From NCBI GenBank assembly GCA_937146645.1, contig CAKZRQ010000054.1:1-32257 (forward strand): a DNA stretch of 32,257 nt. The letters run 5' to 3'. The notes under the pieces were generated by a model that was not told the DNA's origin, ran no database searches, and worked only from the letters and a program-made list of their open reading frames with translations. The stretch's first letter is position 1, and each line of letters opens with the position of its first letter. This stretch comes from an uncultured Cyclobacteriaceae bacterium (GTDB lineage Bacteria > Bacteroidota > Bacteroidia > Cytophagales > Cyclobacteriaceae). The position numbers and the translations under genes were made by a program. This document shows positions 1-5,965 of this stretch, one piece after another.

Positions 1-263
1 TTGGCTTTGCCTGAAAGGAACTCAAAATTGATCAAGAGTGAATCAGATTGAAGATTCACCATGCTGCTTCGCTCACCAGCTACAGAGAGTCTTTCTGTAC
101 TTCCGTACAAAGCCAGAAGAATAGCTTCCAGAATCGAGGATTTCCCACTGCCTACAGGCCCGAAAATCCCAAATAATCCCGCCTCAGTCAGCTTCTCAAA
201 ATCAATGACTTGTATTTCCTGATAGGAGTAAAGCCCCTGTATTTCCAGTCTTTTTGGGATCAT
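1..263 (-). CDS. sbcC: Exonuclease SbcC, N-terminal part (cut by window edge)
   Basis: This is the first 87 codons of the ATPase subunit of the SbcCD (Mre11-Rad50-type) nuclease, which opens and degrades hairpin and blocked DNA ends. Reading the minus strand from 263 gives a start MIPKRLEIQGLYSYQE, then a Walker A P-loop GPVGSGKSS at residues 35-43 followed by ILEAILLALYG, the usual ABC/SMC-type nucleotide-binding head of SbcC/Rad50. The start codon overlaps the sbcD stop in an ATGA arrangement, so the two genes are translationally coupled. The coiled-coil, zinc hook and C-terminal half lie outside the window. The family assignment rests on the P-loop, the N-terminal pattern and the sbcD neighbour. 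Confidence 0.9.
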   Translation of the reverse strand, partial: MIPKRLEIQGLYSYQEIQVIDFEKLTEAGLFGIFGPVGSGKSSILEAILLALYGSTERLSVAGERSSMVNLQSDSLLINFEFLSGKA

Positions 264-1486
264 AATTCAGACTTTTGCGCAATTACCTCTTTAAAAATTT
301 CAGTCAGCTCTGGATTTGGTGTAATTCCCTTTTCACTTTCATAAAACTTTGTGAAAAGCTCTGTCATGTCCTTTGACAGATCATCCACTTGGATGGAAGC
401 TTGCTGTATTCGATTGGGATCAGTGATCTCAGGAATCAGACTTACGATTCCGTCGTGAGCATTGAAAAGGGTTTTTCGGGTTTGGGCATCGATGGAGTGT
501 TCCGTTACATAAGTCAGCTCTACAAAGCAAAAAGGGTTTTCTTCTAGCCAGTCTAAAGCTTCCTTAAGTCCTTTAAATCGCTTTCGATAAAGAGGTCTTC
601 CTTTTGTTAATGCAATTGGCTTGATTTCAGCTTGGGCTGCGGGAGCTATATCGACGATCACTACTGTTTTCTCCTGATGAGCTTCGGAAAAAGAGTAAGC
701 CAGAGGTGAACTGGAATAAACTACAGGTCCTTTAGCTCCACCAAGAATGTGATAGCGATGTAGATGCCCTAAGGCAGAATATTGGACCTGATTAGGGATG
801 TTGGAAGTGAAGAGGGCTTGTGTTCCTCCAACATGCAGTATAGGTCTCTCAGATTCCGGTTCTTTTTCTGGTGTTTCCCCATCTTTCACAAAAAAGAAAT
901 GCCCGGCAAAAAGATTTATTCCCTCAGAATCCATGTATTTCTCAGCAAGCTTTGACCAGCGAAGTTGCATCTGCGTGCGAAACTCTTCTTCCCGATTTTC
1001 CTCGCCCAGATAGGTTTTCAGCCTAACCTCATTGGCATAGGGCGCCAAAATAATCCGAACTGGCTCTTTATACTTGGGTAGCTTTAATTCAACAAAACCC
1101 TCTTCTGACCTTGGGATCTCTACCCCTGAATCCAACATTCCTGTCTTGATCAACGAGGAATAATCTGCGTAAAAGAGAATTCCCAATTCTCGTGCTAGAG
1201 GGTCTGGGGCTTCGACCAACTGATTACTGTCGTGATTTCCTGCGATAGCGATGATAGGTCGTTCGCCATTTTTCGAAAGGCGACGAAGACTTCGAAAAAG
1301 CAACTCAATTGCCTGGTGGCTGGGATTAAAGCTGTCGAAAATATCACCTGCTAAAATCACCAAATCCACATCTTCAGAATCTGCGATTTCTATGATCTCC
1401 TCCATCACTTGCTCCTGTTCTTCAAGCCTGGAAAACTCCTGAAGTCTCTTCCCAAGATGCCAGTCTGCAGTGTGTAGAATTCTCAT
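260..1486 (-). CDS. sbcD: Exonuclease SbcD, metallophosphoesterase subunit
   Basis: This is the nuclease subunit of SbcCD, a calcineurin-like metallophosphoesterase of 408 residues, the normal size. The metal-binding motifs appear in order: HTADWHLGK at residues 5-13 (Asp8, His10), LAGDIFDSFNP around residue 46, AGNHDS around residue 80, AGHFF in the middle and ALGHLHRYH around residue 240. All five phosphoesterase blocks are intact, so the enzyme should be active. It is a cytoplasmic protein that works with SbcC on DNA ends and palindromes. The gene comes first in a minus-strand operon and its stop overlaps the sbcC start by four bases. The ATG at 1486 directly precedes the RILHTADWH core, which fixes the start well. 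Confidence 0.95.
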   Translation of the reverse strand: MRILHTADWHLGKRLQEFSRLEEQEQVMEEIIEIADSEDVDLVILAGDIFDSFNPSHQAIELLFRSLRRLSKNGERPIIAIAGNHDSNQLVEAPDPLARELGILFYADYSSLIKTGMLDSGVEIPRSEEGFVELKLPKYKEPVRIILAPYANEVRLKTYLGEENREEEFRTQMQLRWSKLAEKYMDSEGINLFAGHFFFVKDGETPEKEPESERPILHVGGTQALFTSNIPNQVQYSALGHLHRYHILGGAKGPVVYSSSPLAYSFSEAHQEKTVVIVDIAPAAQAEIKPIALTKGRPLYRKRFKGLKEALDWLEENPFCFVELTYVTEHSIDAQTRKTLFNAHDGIVSLIPEITDPNRIQQASIQVDDLSKDMTELFTKFYESEKGITPNPELTEIFKEVIAQKSEL

Positions 1487-1614
1487 GAATTGCGGTGATT
1501 TGTTTCTAAAAGACTAAATATCTAAGTTAATCTATCGCACCACAGATCACAATAAGATTTCCGGAATTGACAAAAAATGTCAATGCTGATTCAGGGGTTA
1601 AAGTTCACTTGAAA

Positions 1615-2094
1615 ATGGTGCTCATCCTCATTTTTTATTTTGGACTTACATTCTCTGCCAAGGCTCAAATGGCCGATACCGTTACCATTCAGAAAGGTGT
1701 AGCTAGTTTTTACGCAGAGCGATTCCATCTCCGAAGAACCGCGAATGGGGAAATATTCCATATGGATTCTTTAACTGCAGCGCATAAGTATCTTCCCTTT
1801 GATACTTGGGTGAAGGTAAGCCGAACTGATACCGGAGATTCCGTTTGGGTGAGGATTAATGACAGACTCCCAAAAAACTCCAAGCGCATTATAGACCTTT
1901 CAAAAGCCGCAGCTAAGCAGATGAATATGATGGAAGTGGGCATCACTAAAGTAAGACTGGAGGTTCGGAATATGTCAGAGATGAATCGTCTCTATGAGTA
2001 TTTTCAAGATCGGCCTAAAGGAGGTCTCAGGTTGAGGTATTTTGATAGGCCCATCCTTTTTGAAAGAAATAATTTAATCATACAGAAAAGGTAG
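1615..2094 (+). CDS. rlpA: RlpA-family exported double-psi beta-barrel protein
   Basis: This is a short RlpA-like protein of 159 residues from the ATG at 1615. A longer reading from a TTG at 1567 would put 16 extra residues before the hydrophobic signal MVLILIFYFGLTFSAKA, so 1615 is preferred. The mature protein is essentially one double-psi beta-barrel. The RlpA pattern is clear: GVASFYAERF, RRTANGEIF, LTAAH, LPFDTWVKV, RINDR and RIIDLSKAAA. The conserved His of TAAH and Asp of NDR are present. Characterised RlpA proteins act as lytic transglycosylases on denuded peptidoglycan or at the septum. There is no SPOR domain, so septal targeting is not supported here. The last ~30 codons lie inside a direct repeat that recurs at 4165-4425, so this gene's tail was copied in the duplication that made the downstream cassettes. 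Confidence 0.85.
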   Translation: MVLILIFYFGLTFSAKAQMADTVTIQKGVASFYAERFHLRRTANGEIFHMDSLTAAHKYLPFDTWVKVSRTDTGDSVWVRINDRLPKNSKRIIDLSKAAAKQMNMMEVGITKVRLEVRNMSEMNRLYEYFQDRPKGGLRLRYFDRPILFERNNLIIQKR

Positions 2095-2118
2095 TTCAAA
2101 ACAAGAAAAATGTTTCAT

Positions 2119-2152
2119 AAACTATTTGCTTAAAAAAATATAAAAATAGTTT
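2119..2152. promoter_or_regulatory. Inverted repeat AAACTATTT/AAATAGTTT, copy 1
   Basis: Perfect 9-bp arms lie at 2119-2127 and 2144-2152 with 16 bases between them. Both arms are unchanged in copy 2 (4288-4296 and 4314-4322), where the spacer is 17. The arms coincide with the two boxes of the proposed promoter, so this could be an operator, or simply a weak AT-rich terminator for rlpA. No regulator is identified. Confidence 0.55.
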
Positions 2153-2153
2153 G
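2125..2153 (+). promoter_or_regulatory. Possible promoter of peptide cassette 1
   Basis: TTTG at 2125-2128, an 18-base spacer, then TAGTTTG at 2147-2153. This resembles the Bacteroidota primary promoter TTTG-N19-TAnnTTTG, but one base of the -7 element is missing. If it is used, transcription would start near 2160 and the G10 tract would lie in the early 5' leader. The equivalent in copy 2 has a 19-base spacer. Confidence 0.4.
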
Positions 2154-2176
2154 ATAAACTCTTGCAATTTTAGTCA

Positions 2177-2186
2177 GGGGGGGGGG
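2177..2186. repeat. Homopolymeric G10 tract, copy 1
   Basis: Ten consecutive G between the proposed promoter and the small peptide gene, followed by TATATTG. Long poly-G runs in AT-rich bacterial DNA are typical slipped-strand (phase variation) sites. The tract is exactly ten G in both cassettes. It is non-coding, so any effect would be on transcription or the mRNA leader. Confidence 0.85.
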
Positions 2187-2290
2187 TATATTGATAACGA
2201 AAAGTTAAGTATTGGCCAGTTAGTTGATTTTTCTTTTTAATTCAATTTTAACCCACTCTCGGTGAAAGCCGGGGGTACAATTTTAAAAGC

Positions 2291-2479
2291 ATGAAAAAAT
2301 TAATTTTAAGCCTTTCTTTACTGGGCATTTTTACAATTGCGAATGCTGGCTGCTATCAAGCGGTTCGGAAATGTAAAGGAGAATGGACAGCTTACAACTG
2401 TATTTCAGATACCACCAGTGATAGCTGTCGAGCATATTACTGTAATAGTTGTGGAGAGAGACCTGATCCTGAAATTTAA
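2291..2479 (+). CDS. Small exported cysteine-rich peptide (cassette 1)
   Basis: This 62-residue protein belongs to no family I recognise. It has a signal peptide (MKKLILSLSLLGIFTIANA, likely cut after residue 19), leaving a mature peptide of about 43 residues with six cysteines at 21, 28, 37, 46, 51 and 54. These are enough for three disulfides, which suggests a compact folded peptide in the periplasm or outside the cell. The residue three before the first Cys is Asn, so a lipobox is unlikely. The counterpart in cassette 2 shares the MKK start, the signal-peptide style and a C-x6-C spacing just after cleavage, but not the rest. A terminator-like hairpin follows, so the peptide mRNA may be made in excess over the lipoprotein gene. 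Possible roles are toxin, signal or ligand of the adjacent propeller lipoprotein; none is shown. Confidence 0.75.
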   Translation: MKKLILSLSLLGIFTIANAGCYQAVRKCKGEWTAYNCISDTTSDSCRAYYCNSCGERPDPEI

Positions 2480-2487
2480 TTTTACCT

Positions 2488-2513
2488 AAGGGCTGATTCG
2501 ATCAGCCCTTTTC
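2488..2513 (+). terminator. Terminator-like hairpin between peptide and propeller genes
   Basis: A perfect 10-bp stem, AAGGGCTGAT at 2488-2497 and ATCAGCCCTT at 2501-2510, with a TCG loop and T residues after it. It starts 8 bases after the peptide stop and ends just before the next start codon at 2519. This looks like an intrinsic terminator or attenuator that lets the peptide be expressed above the lipoproteins. Cassette 2 has no equivalent. Confidence 0.75.
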
Positions 2514-2518
2514 AATTT

Positions 2519-3625
2519 ATGAGATACTTGATATTTATAATCCTACTTTCATTTTTATTTGCCTGTACTACAGACAAAAACCGCGATAAATTTCTTGTGG
2601 TGAAAGAAGTAGAAAGGGTAGCGCCAAATTTGAAAATAGGGAAGGCCGTCATTTTGGAAACAAATTCTTCAAATTTGTTAGGAGTTTCCTTACAAGTTAA
2701 AAGAGATGATATAGGCTTTTGGATTTTGGATACAGACATCAGGGACGCTATTCATGGGTTTGATTATGAAGGGAAATATCTAGGAATGGTATCTACTATT
2801 GGTGAAGACCCAAAATCTGTACCTAGTATTTCCGATTTTATTGTATTAAATGATACAATTAAAGTTCTTACCTCCCTAGGGGATAGGGTTTTGGTATCCT
2901 TTTTTTCTAAAGCAAATCAAAAGCTAAAACAGATTGAATTACCCCATAATTTTTACTCTTTTGAGCAATCTTCTTCAGGTTATTGGCTTTACTCCGGATA
3001 TAACAAAATGGCTGGTTCCCATAGATTAAAAAAAGTCGGCTATAATGGTCAAATGCAAAAAGAGTTTTTGCCTAACGATGACTTCGGTGATAGATTTTTA
3101 CCATTTGTTGAGCCTTCCTTTTTTGTGGGTCATGACAAAATAATATTGAGAGAAGCACTTAGGCCGGAAGTTTTTACACTTACTCAAAAAGGGCTAGAAT
3201 TAGAATTGAGACTTGATCTCGGAGATTTTCGTGCTCCTGATAGTTATTGGTTCATGGACCCTTTAGAAGGATTTGAAAGGTTAAACGCTCAAGGGTTTTC
3301 AACCATTGGTTTTATTCAAGAAACAGAAAGTCATTTTCTTATTGAAATACAAACTCAGGAGAATAATCGGAGCAAAAAAGATATTTTAATCAGGAATAAC
3401 AATTCAAATAAATGGATAAAAATCCCCGTAGACGAGATGACTAATGGTCACTTCTACAACCCGATAGGAATAGAAGGAAATAAAATTATTTTTATAAGCT
3501 ATGCTCCATTTGTCAAAATGAATTATCCTGAACTGGAATTATCCGCAACAGCCGAGAAAACCTTAAAGGGAATTGATGAGTCGAGTAACCCCATAATTTT
3601 GTATGCAGAGATCCCGGAATTTTAA
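2519..3625 (+). CDS. 6-bladed beta-propeller-type lipoprotein (cassette 1)
   Basis: This is a 368-residue exported lipoprotein: MRYLIFIILLSFLFAC followed by TTDKNRDK gives a lipobox with the lipidated Cys at residue 16. The rest is repeated beta-rich stretches (for example IGFWILDTDIRDAIHGFDYEGKYLG and the C-terminal NPIGIEGNKIIFISYAP...NPIILYAEIPEF). This pattern fits the TolB-like/6-bladed beta-propeller lipoproteins common in Bacteroidota. In that phylum such proteins often lie beside small exported peptides (NVEALA-type loci, from memory of the families). The function is unknown; binding of the neighbouring peptide is plausible but inferred. The gene starts 39 bases after the peptide stop, behind a terminator-like hairpin, and its end overlaps the next gene by 23 bases. 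Propeller assignment is by pattern only and needs a profile search. Confidence 0.75.
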   Translation: MRYLIFIILLSFLFACTTDKNRDKFLVVKEVERVAPNLKIGKAVILETNSSNLLGVSLQVKRDDIGFWILDTDIRDAIHGFDYEGKYLGMVSTIGEDPKSVPSISDFIVLNDTIKVLTSLGDRVLVSFFSKANQKLKQIELPHNFYSFEQSSSGYWLYSGYNKMAGSHRLKKVGYNGQMQKEFLPNDDFGDRFLPFVEPSFFVGHDKIILREALRPEVFTLTQKGLELELRLDLGDFRAPDSYWFMDPLEGFERLNAQGFSTIGFIQETESHFLIEIQTQENNRSKKDILIRNNNSNKWIKIPVDEMTNGHFYNPIGIEGNKIIFISYAPFVKMNYPELELSATAEKTLKGIDESSNPIILYAEIPEF

Positions 3626-4094
3626 TCACAGGTTAATTATACTATTGTCTATCTGCATCGGATGTTCATCCTCAAAACCTGGGACTGACTTAATTGTTCA
3701 TTTAGAAAATTTTGAACAGATCAATCCGCTGCATCATACTCCAATTGACCAATCTTGGTTCGAGAGCGAAAATCAAGTTGTGGTATATTTTCAAAATTTG
3801 GGAGAGTTTTCAGGGTTTGATTTAGATTGGAAACCGTTTATCCAGAGTAATCAATCCATTAAGTTCATTTTTTACTATTCTGGGCAAGCACCTAAGAAAC
3901 TGGAGTCATTGCTTTCGGAGCTTGGTTTTCCTGTTCCTATTATCTACGACCCTGACAAATTATTTTATAAGGATAATGTAACCGATAGGGTAACTTTTAT
4001 ATCGTACCTAGTTAAAGATGAGTTCATAGTGGGAATGTCCAATCCTTCTATGCCCAACTTTCAAGAGAAACTTGATGAACTTAAAGATATGTAG
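3603..4094 (+). CDS. Redoxin-like lipoprotein without CxxC (cassette 1)
   Basis: This is a 163-residue predicted lipoprotein: MQRSRNFNHRLIILLSICIGC and then SSSK, with the lipidated Cys at residue 21. The body has the rhythm of a thioredoxin/AhpC-like fold: a strand VVVYFQNLGEFSG, a helix, FIFYYSGQAPKKLESLLSELGFPVPIIYDPD, and then TFISYLVKDEFIVGMSNP near the end. No CxxC and no cysteine remains after the lipobox, so it cannot be a dithiol oxidoreductase; a structural or binding role is more likely. It overlaps the propeller gene by 23 bases, implying translational coupling. Cassette 2 has no counterpart. The fold assignment is tentative. Confidence 0.65.
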   Translation: MQRSRNFNHRLIILLSICIGCSSSKPGTDLIVHLENFEQINPLHHTPIDQSWFESENQVVVYFQNLGEFSGFDLDWKPFIQSNQSIKFIFYYSGQAPKKLESLLSELGFPVPIIYDPDKLFYKDNVTDRVTFISYLVKDEFIVGMSNPSMPNFQEKLDELKDM

Positions 4095-4124
4095 CCTGTC
4101 AAGTTATTGGTCTCAAATAAGTTT

Positions 4125-4155
4125 ACACCTTTTTTGAATTTTTCCCTTTGAGATT
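4125..4155. repeat. Cassette tail repeat, copy 1 (partner 5900-5930)
   Basis: This 31-base sequence beginning ACACCTTTTTTGAA and ending CCCTTTGAGATT is identical at 5900-5930. It closes each cassette. Copy 1 is followed after ~9 bases by the rlpA-tail remnant; copy 2 is followed by the RND operon start region. Its placement marks the right end of the duplicated unit. Whether it also has a regulatory role is unknown. Confidence 0.9.
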
Positions 4156-4164
4156 TGCATTGAA

Positions 4165-4263
4165 ATGAGTTTTTCAGAGGCCGGCCGAAAGGAAGAGTAA
4201 GTGAGGTTTTTTGATAGGCCCATCCTTTTTGAAAGAAATAATTTAATCCTACAGAAAAAGTAG
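4165..4263 (+). pseudogene. Remnant of rlpA 3' end
   Basis: This stretch aligns with 1994-2094. Its last 18 codons still read FDRPILFERNNLILQKK and a TAG stop, matching FDRPILFERNNLIIQKR of the intact gene. Earlier positions have drifted and carry indels. It has no start and no upstream domain, so it is a non-functional by-product that shows the duplication began inside rlpA. Confidence 0.85.
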
Positions 4264-4287
4264 TTCAAAATAAGAAAAATGTTTCAT

Positions 4288-4323
4288 AAACTATTTGTTT
4301 AAAAAAAATATAAAAATAGTTTG
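4288..4323 (+). promoter_or_regulatory. Inverted repeat and possible promoter, copy 2
   Basis: The arms AAACTATTT (4288-4296) and AAATAGTTT (4314-4322) are identical to copy 1. Within them TTTG (4294-4297) and TAGTTTG (4317-4323) are 19 bases apart, the preferred Bacteroidota spacing; copy 1 has 18. The two cassettes may therefore differ in basal promoter strength. Confidence 0.45.
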
Positions 4324-4346
4324 ATAGACTCTTGCACTTTTAGTCA

Positions 4347-4356
4347 GGGGGGGGGG
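4347..4356. repeat. Homopolymeric G10 tract, copy 2
   Basis: Ten consecutive G in the same position as at 2177-2186, 23 bases after the -7-like box and followed by TATATTG. A candidate slipped-strand site upstream of the second small peptide gene. Confidence 0.85.
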
Positions 4357-4427
4357 TATATTGGCTAACGAAAAGTTAAGTATTGGCCAATTAGTTGATT
4401 TTTCTTTTTAATTTATTTTCTAACCTG

Positions 4428-4449
4428 CTTTGATATCTTTTGTCAAAGC
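4428..4449 (+). promoter_or_regulatory. Leader hairpin upstream of cassette 2 peptide
   Basis: GCTTTGA and TCAAAGC form a 7-bp stem with an 8-base loop about 15 bases before the peptide start codon. Cassette 1 has a different short hairpin at the equivalent place (CTCGG/CCGGG around a TGAAAG loop, about 2257-2272). These sequences are outside the conserved repeat. They may affect translation of the peptide; this is inference. Confidence 0.4.
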
Positions 4450-4464
4450 GAAATCACTTAAAAG

Positions 4465-4701
4465 ATGAAAAAGTTTATTTTAATGTTAGGTCTTATGGCT
4501 TTTAGTTTTGCTGGAATGGCCTGCCAAGGAACTTGGTTTGCATGTGGTGCTCAAGATGTTTCTGATATGATTGATGATACCATCACTAACTGTAGTATTG
4601 GAGACACTTTCAACATAGTGGATTTGTGCGATCCCGATGGCGCTCATACATATGTGGTTACTGTAGGTGAACTAGCCGGCCCTGGGGGAGGCATGGGATA
4701 A
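4465..4701 (+). CDS. Small exported peptide, glycine-rich tail (cassette 2)
   Basis: This 78-residue protein of unknown family starts with a signal peptide MKKFILMLGLMAFSFAGMA. It then has cysteines at 20, 27, 43 and 55 and a C-terminal GELAGPGGGMG tail. The mature part is acidic (VSDMIDDT, DLCDPDG). It occupies the same place as the 62-residue peptide of cassette 1 and shares its start, signal-peptide style and the C-x6-C spacing right after the cleavage region, while the rest cannot be aligned. The next gene begins three bases after the stop, so peptide and lipoprotein are almost certainly co-translated; there is no terminator between them, unlike cassette 1. The C-terminal Gly motif recalls modified or processed peptides but no modification enzyme lies nearby. 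Confidence 0.75.
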   Translation: MKKFILMLGLMAFSFAGMACQGTWFACGAQDVSDMIDDTITNCSIGDTFNIVDLCDPDGAHTYVVTVGELAGPGGGMG

Positions 4702-4704
4702 ATC

Positions 4705-5832
4705 ATGAGAAAAGTCCTAATACTATTATTGGGTCTCACAGCCTGTGCCGAGCCTGAAAACTCGGTGCAGGCACCATATATTGAGATTTCTCCAACATTT
4801 GAGATTGATTTAACCGAGACTAGAAATTCCTCTTCTACCATTTTTAAGTCATTTCCATTAAATGATAATTCCTTTCTGGTTTTTAATGAATATGGCAGAT
4901 CAATAGATACTGTGAAAATTGAAGGTTTAGGAGGTAAGGCACTTAAAGGACCTGAGATTCCCTTAGAAGGTCCCTGGGGAATCGAGTCAATTAACTATTT
5001 CCAACCAATGAAAGAGGGGAACGCCTTTTTGGATCAGTATGCAATCTATTTTCCAACGGAGGAAGGCTTGGAAAAAATTGAAATTAACGACACCCAATTT
5101 GGTTTAACATTCCCCCATTCAATGCCACTTATTAATTTGACGAATCATTTTCTTAAGTTTTTGGACCCAAATACAAATAGATCCATAGTTCTTTTATCAA
5201 GCCGAGGTAGGTCAAAACTAGACAGGTTTGAAAAAATTGAGTTGGCCCAAATTGATTGGAATAACCATAGACTATCTAAGCTTAATTTCAAATTTTCTTC
5301 CAAAATAGATGAGAATAGAATTGAATTTCAGGGAAAAGGGTTTTCAATATCGTCATCAGTTTACCCCCAAGTTCTTATTCATCAGGATAAGGTAATTGTC
5401 AGTTATTCATATTCGAATTTAATCCAGATTTATGAATTAAACTCAAATACTTCATTTGAAATAAAGCCGAAAGCTATTGATTATAAGGAGGAAAGGACCA
5501 AGCCTGAAATCAATGAAATGATCAAGAGTCGTAAGGAATTTTTTGAGAAATCTAGACTTTGGGAAAGTGATGTAACCTTTGGTCCCATGGCATCATTAAA
5601 AAGTGGCAGTTTTTGTCGGCTAATCAAAAAACAGAAAAAGGATGGAAAAAGAGGCGATTTTATCCTCGAATTATTTGATAAAGACTTCAATAAAAAAGGT
5701 GAATCAACTATTTCGGAGGGATCAAAATTTCTCACCTTGTTTTACATACCACTGGGCGACCAACTTTTTGTTAAAGCTCATGAGCAACCAAACGAGGATC
5801 AATTAAGCTACCATTTAATTAATTTGGAATAA
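4705..5832 (+). CDS. DUF4221-like propeller lipoprotein (cassette 2)
   Basis: This is a 375-residue predicted lipoprotein: MRKVLILLLGLTAC then AEPENS, with the lipidated Cys at residue 14. The mature region is made of repeated beta strands (SFLVFNEYGRSIDTVKI, QVLIHQDKVIVSYSYSNLIQIYELNSNTSFEI, GDFILELFDKDFNKKG). This is typical of Bacteroidota DUF4221/6-bladed propeller lipoproteins. The IVSYSYSNLIQIYEL segment is the part most like DUF4221. It sits where cassette 1 has its propeller gene, but the two proteins share little obvious sequence beyond type and length. It follows the small peptide gene by three bases. A sensor or receptor for that peptide, or an immunity function, would fit the arrangement but is not shown. 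Confidence 0.7.
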   Translation: MRKVLILLLGLTACAEPENSVQAPYIEISPTFEIDLTETRNSSSTIFKSFPLNDNSFLVFNEYGRSIDTVKIEGLGGKALKGPEIPLEGPWGIESINYFQPMKEGNAFLDQYAIYFPTEEGLEKIEINDTQFGLTFPHSMPLINLTNHFLKFLDPNTNRSIVLLSSRGRSKLDRFEKIELAQIDWNNHRLSKLNFKFSSKIDENRIEFQGKGFSISSSVYPQVLIHQDKVIVSYSYSNLIQIYELNSNTSFEIKPKAIDYKEERTKPEINEMIKSRKEFFEKSRLWESDVTFGPMASLKSGSFCRLIKKQKKDGKRGDFILELFDKDFNKKGESTISEGSKFLTLFYIPLGDQLFVKAHEQPNEDQLSYHLINLE

Positions 5833-5899
5833 TTAAGTGTTTTTAAAAAATGGGAAATGATTCAATTAATGCTAATTAGTTTAAGCAGTTCTCTTTTTA

Positions 5900-5930
5900 A
5901 CACCTTTTTTGAATTTTTCCCTTTGAGATT
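5900..5930. repeat. Cassette tail repeat, copy 2 (partner 4125-4155)
   Basis: Identical over 31 bases to 4125-4155. It lies 36 bases before the RND adaptor gene, so it may be part of that operon's upstream region. The ancestral duplicated segment probably ran from inside rlpA to this point. Confidence 0.9.
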
Positions 5931-5965
5931 AAAGAATTGCTTAGTTTCTTAAATGGCCAACTATT

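Larger units (their letters stand above)
1994..2253. repeat. Cassette head repeat, copy 1 (partner 4165-4425)
   Basis: This is the first copy of a ~260-base direct repeat. It covers the last codons of rlpA, a 9-bp inverted repeat, a run of ten G and the leader towards the small peptide gene. From about 2034 onward the two copies differ at only about a dozen positions by eye. Before that (1994-2033) they are alignable but more diverged, with small indels. Similarity fades just after 2250, before the peptide start codon. Confidence 0.9.
4165..4425. repeat. Cassette head repeat, copy 2 (partner 1994-2253)
   Basis: Second copy of the head repeat with the same order: rlpA tail, inverted repeat, G10 tract, leader. 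It starts only ten bases after the cassette 1 tail repeat, as expected at the junction of a tandem duplication. Differences from copy 1 in the core are scattered single bases plus two one-base insertions. Confidence 0.9.

Noticed and set aside
1567..1614. TTG start extending the RlpA protein by 16 residues
   Set aside because: The extra residues precede a complete signal peptide that begins at the ATG at 1615, and TTG starts are rare here.
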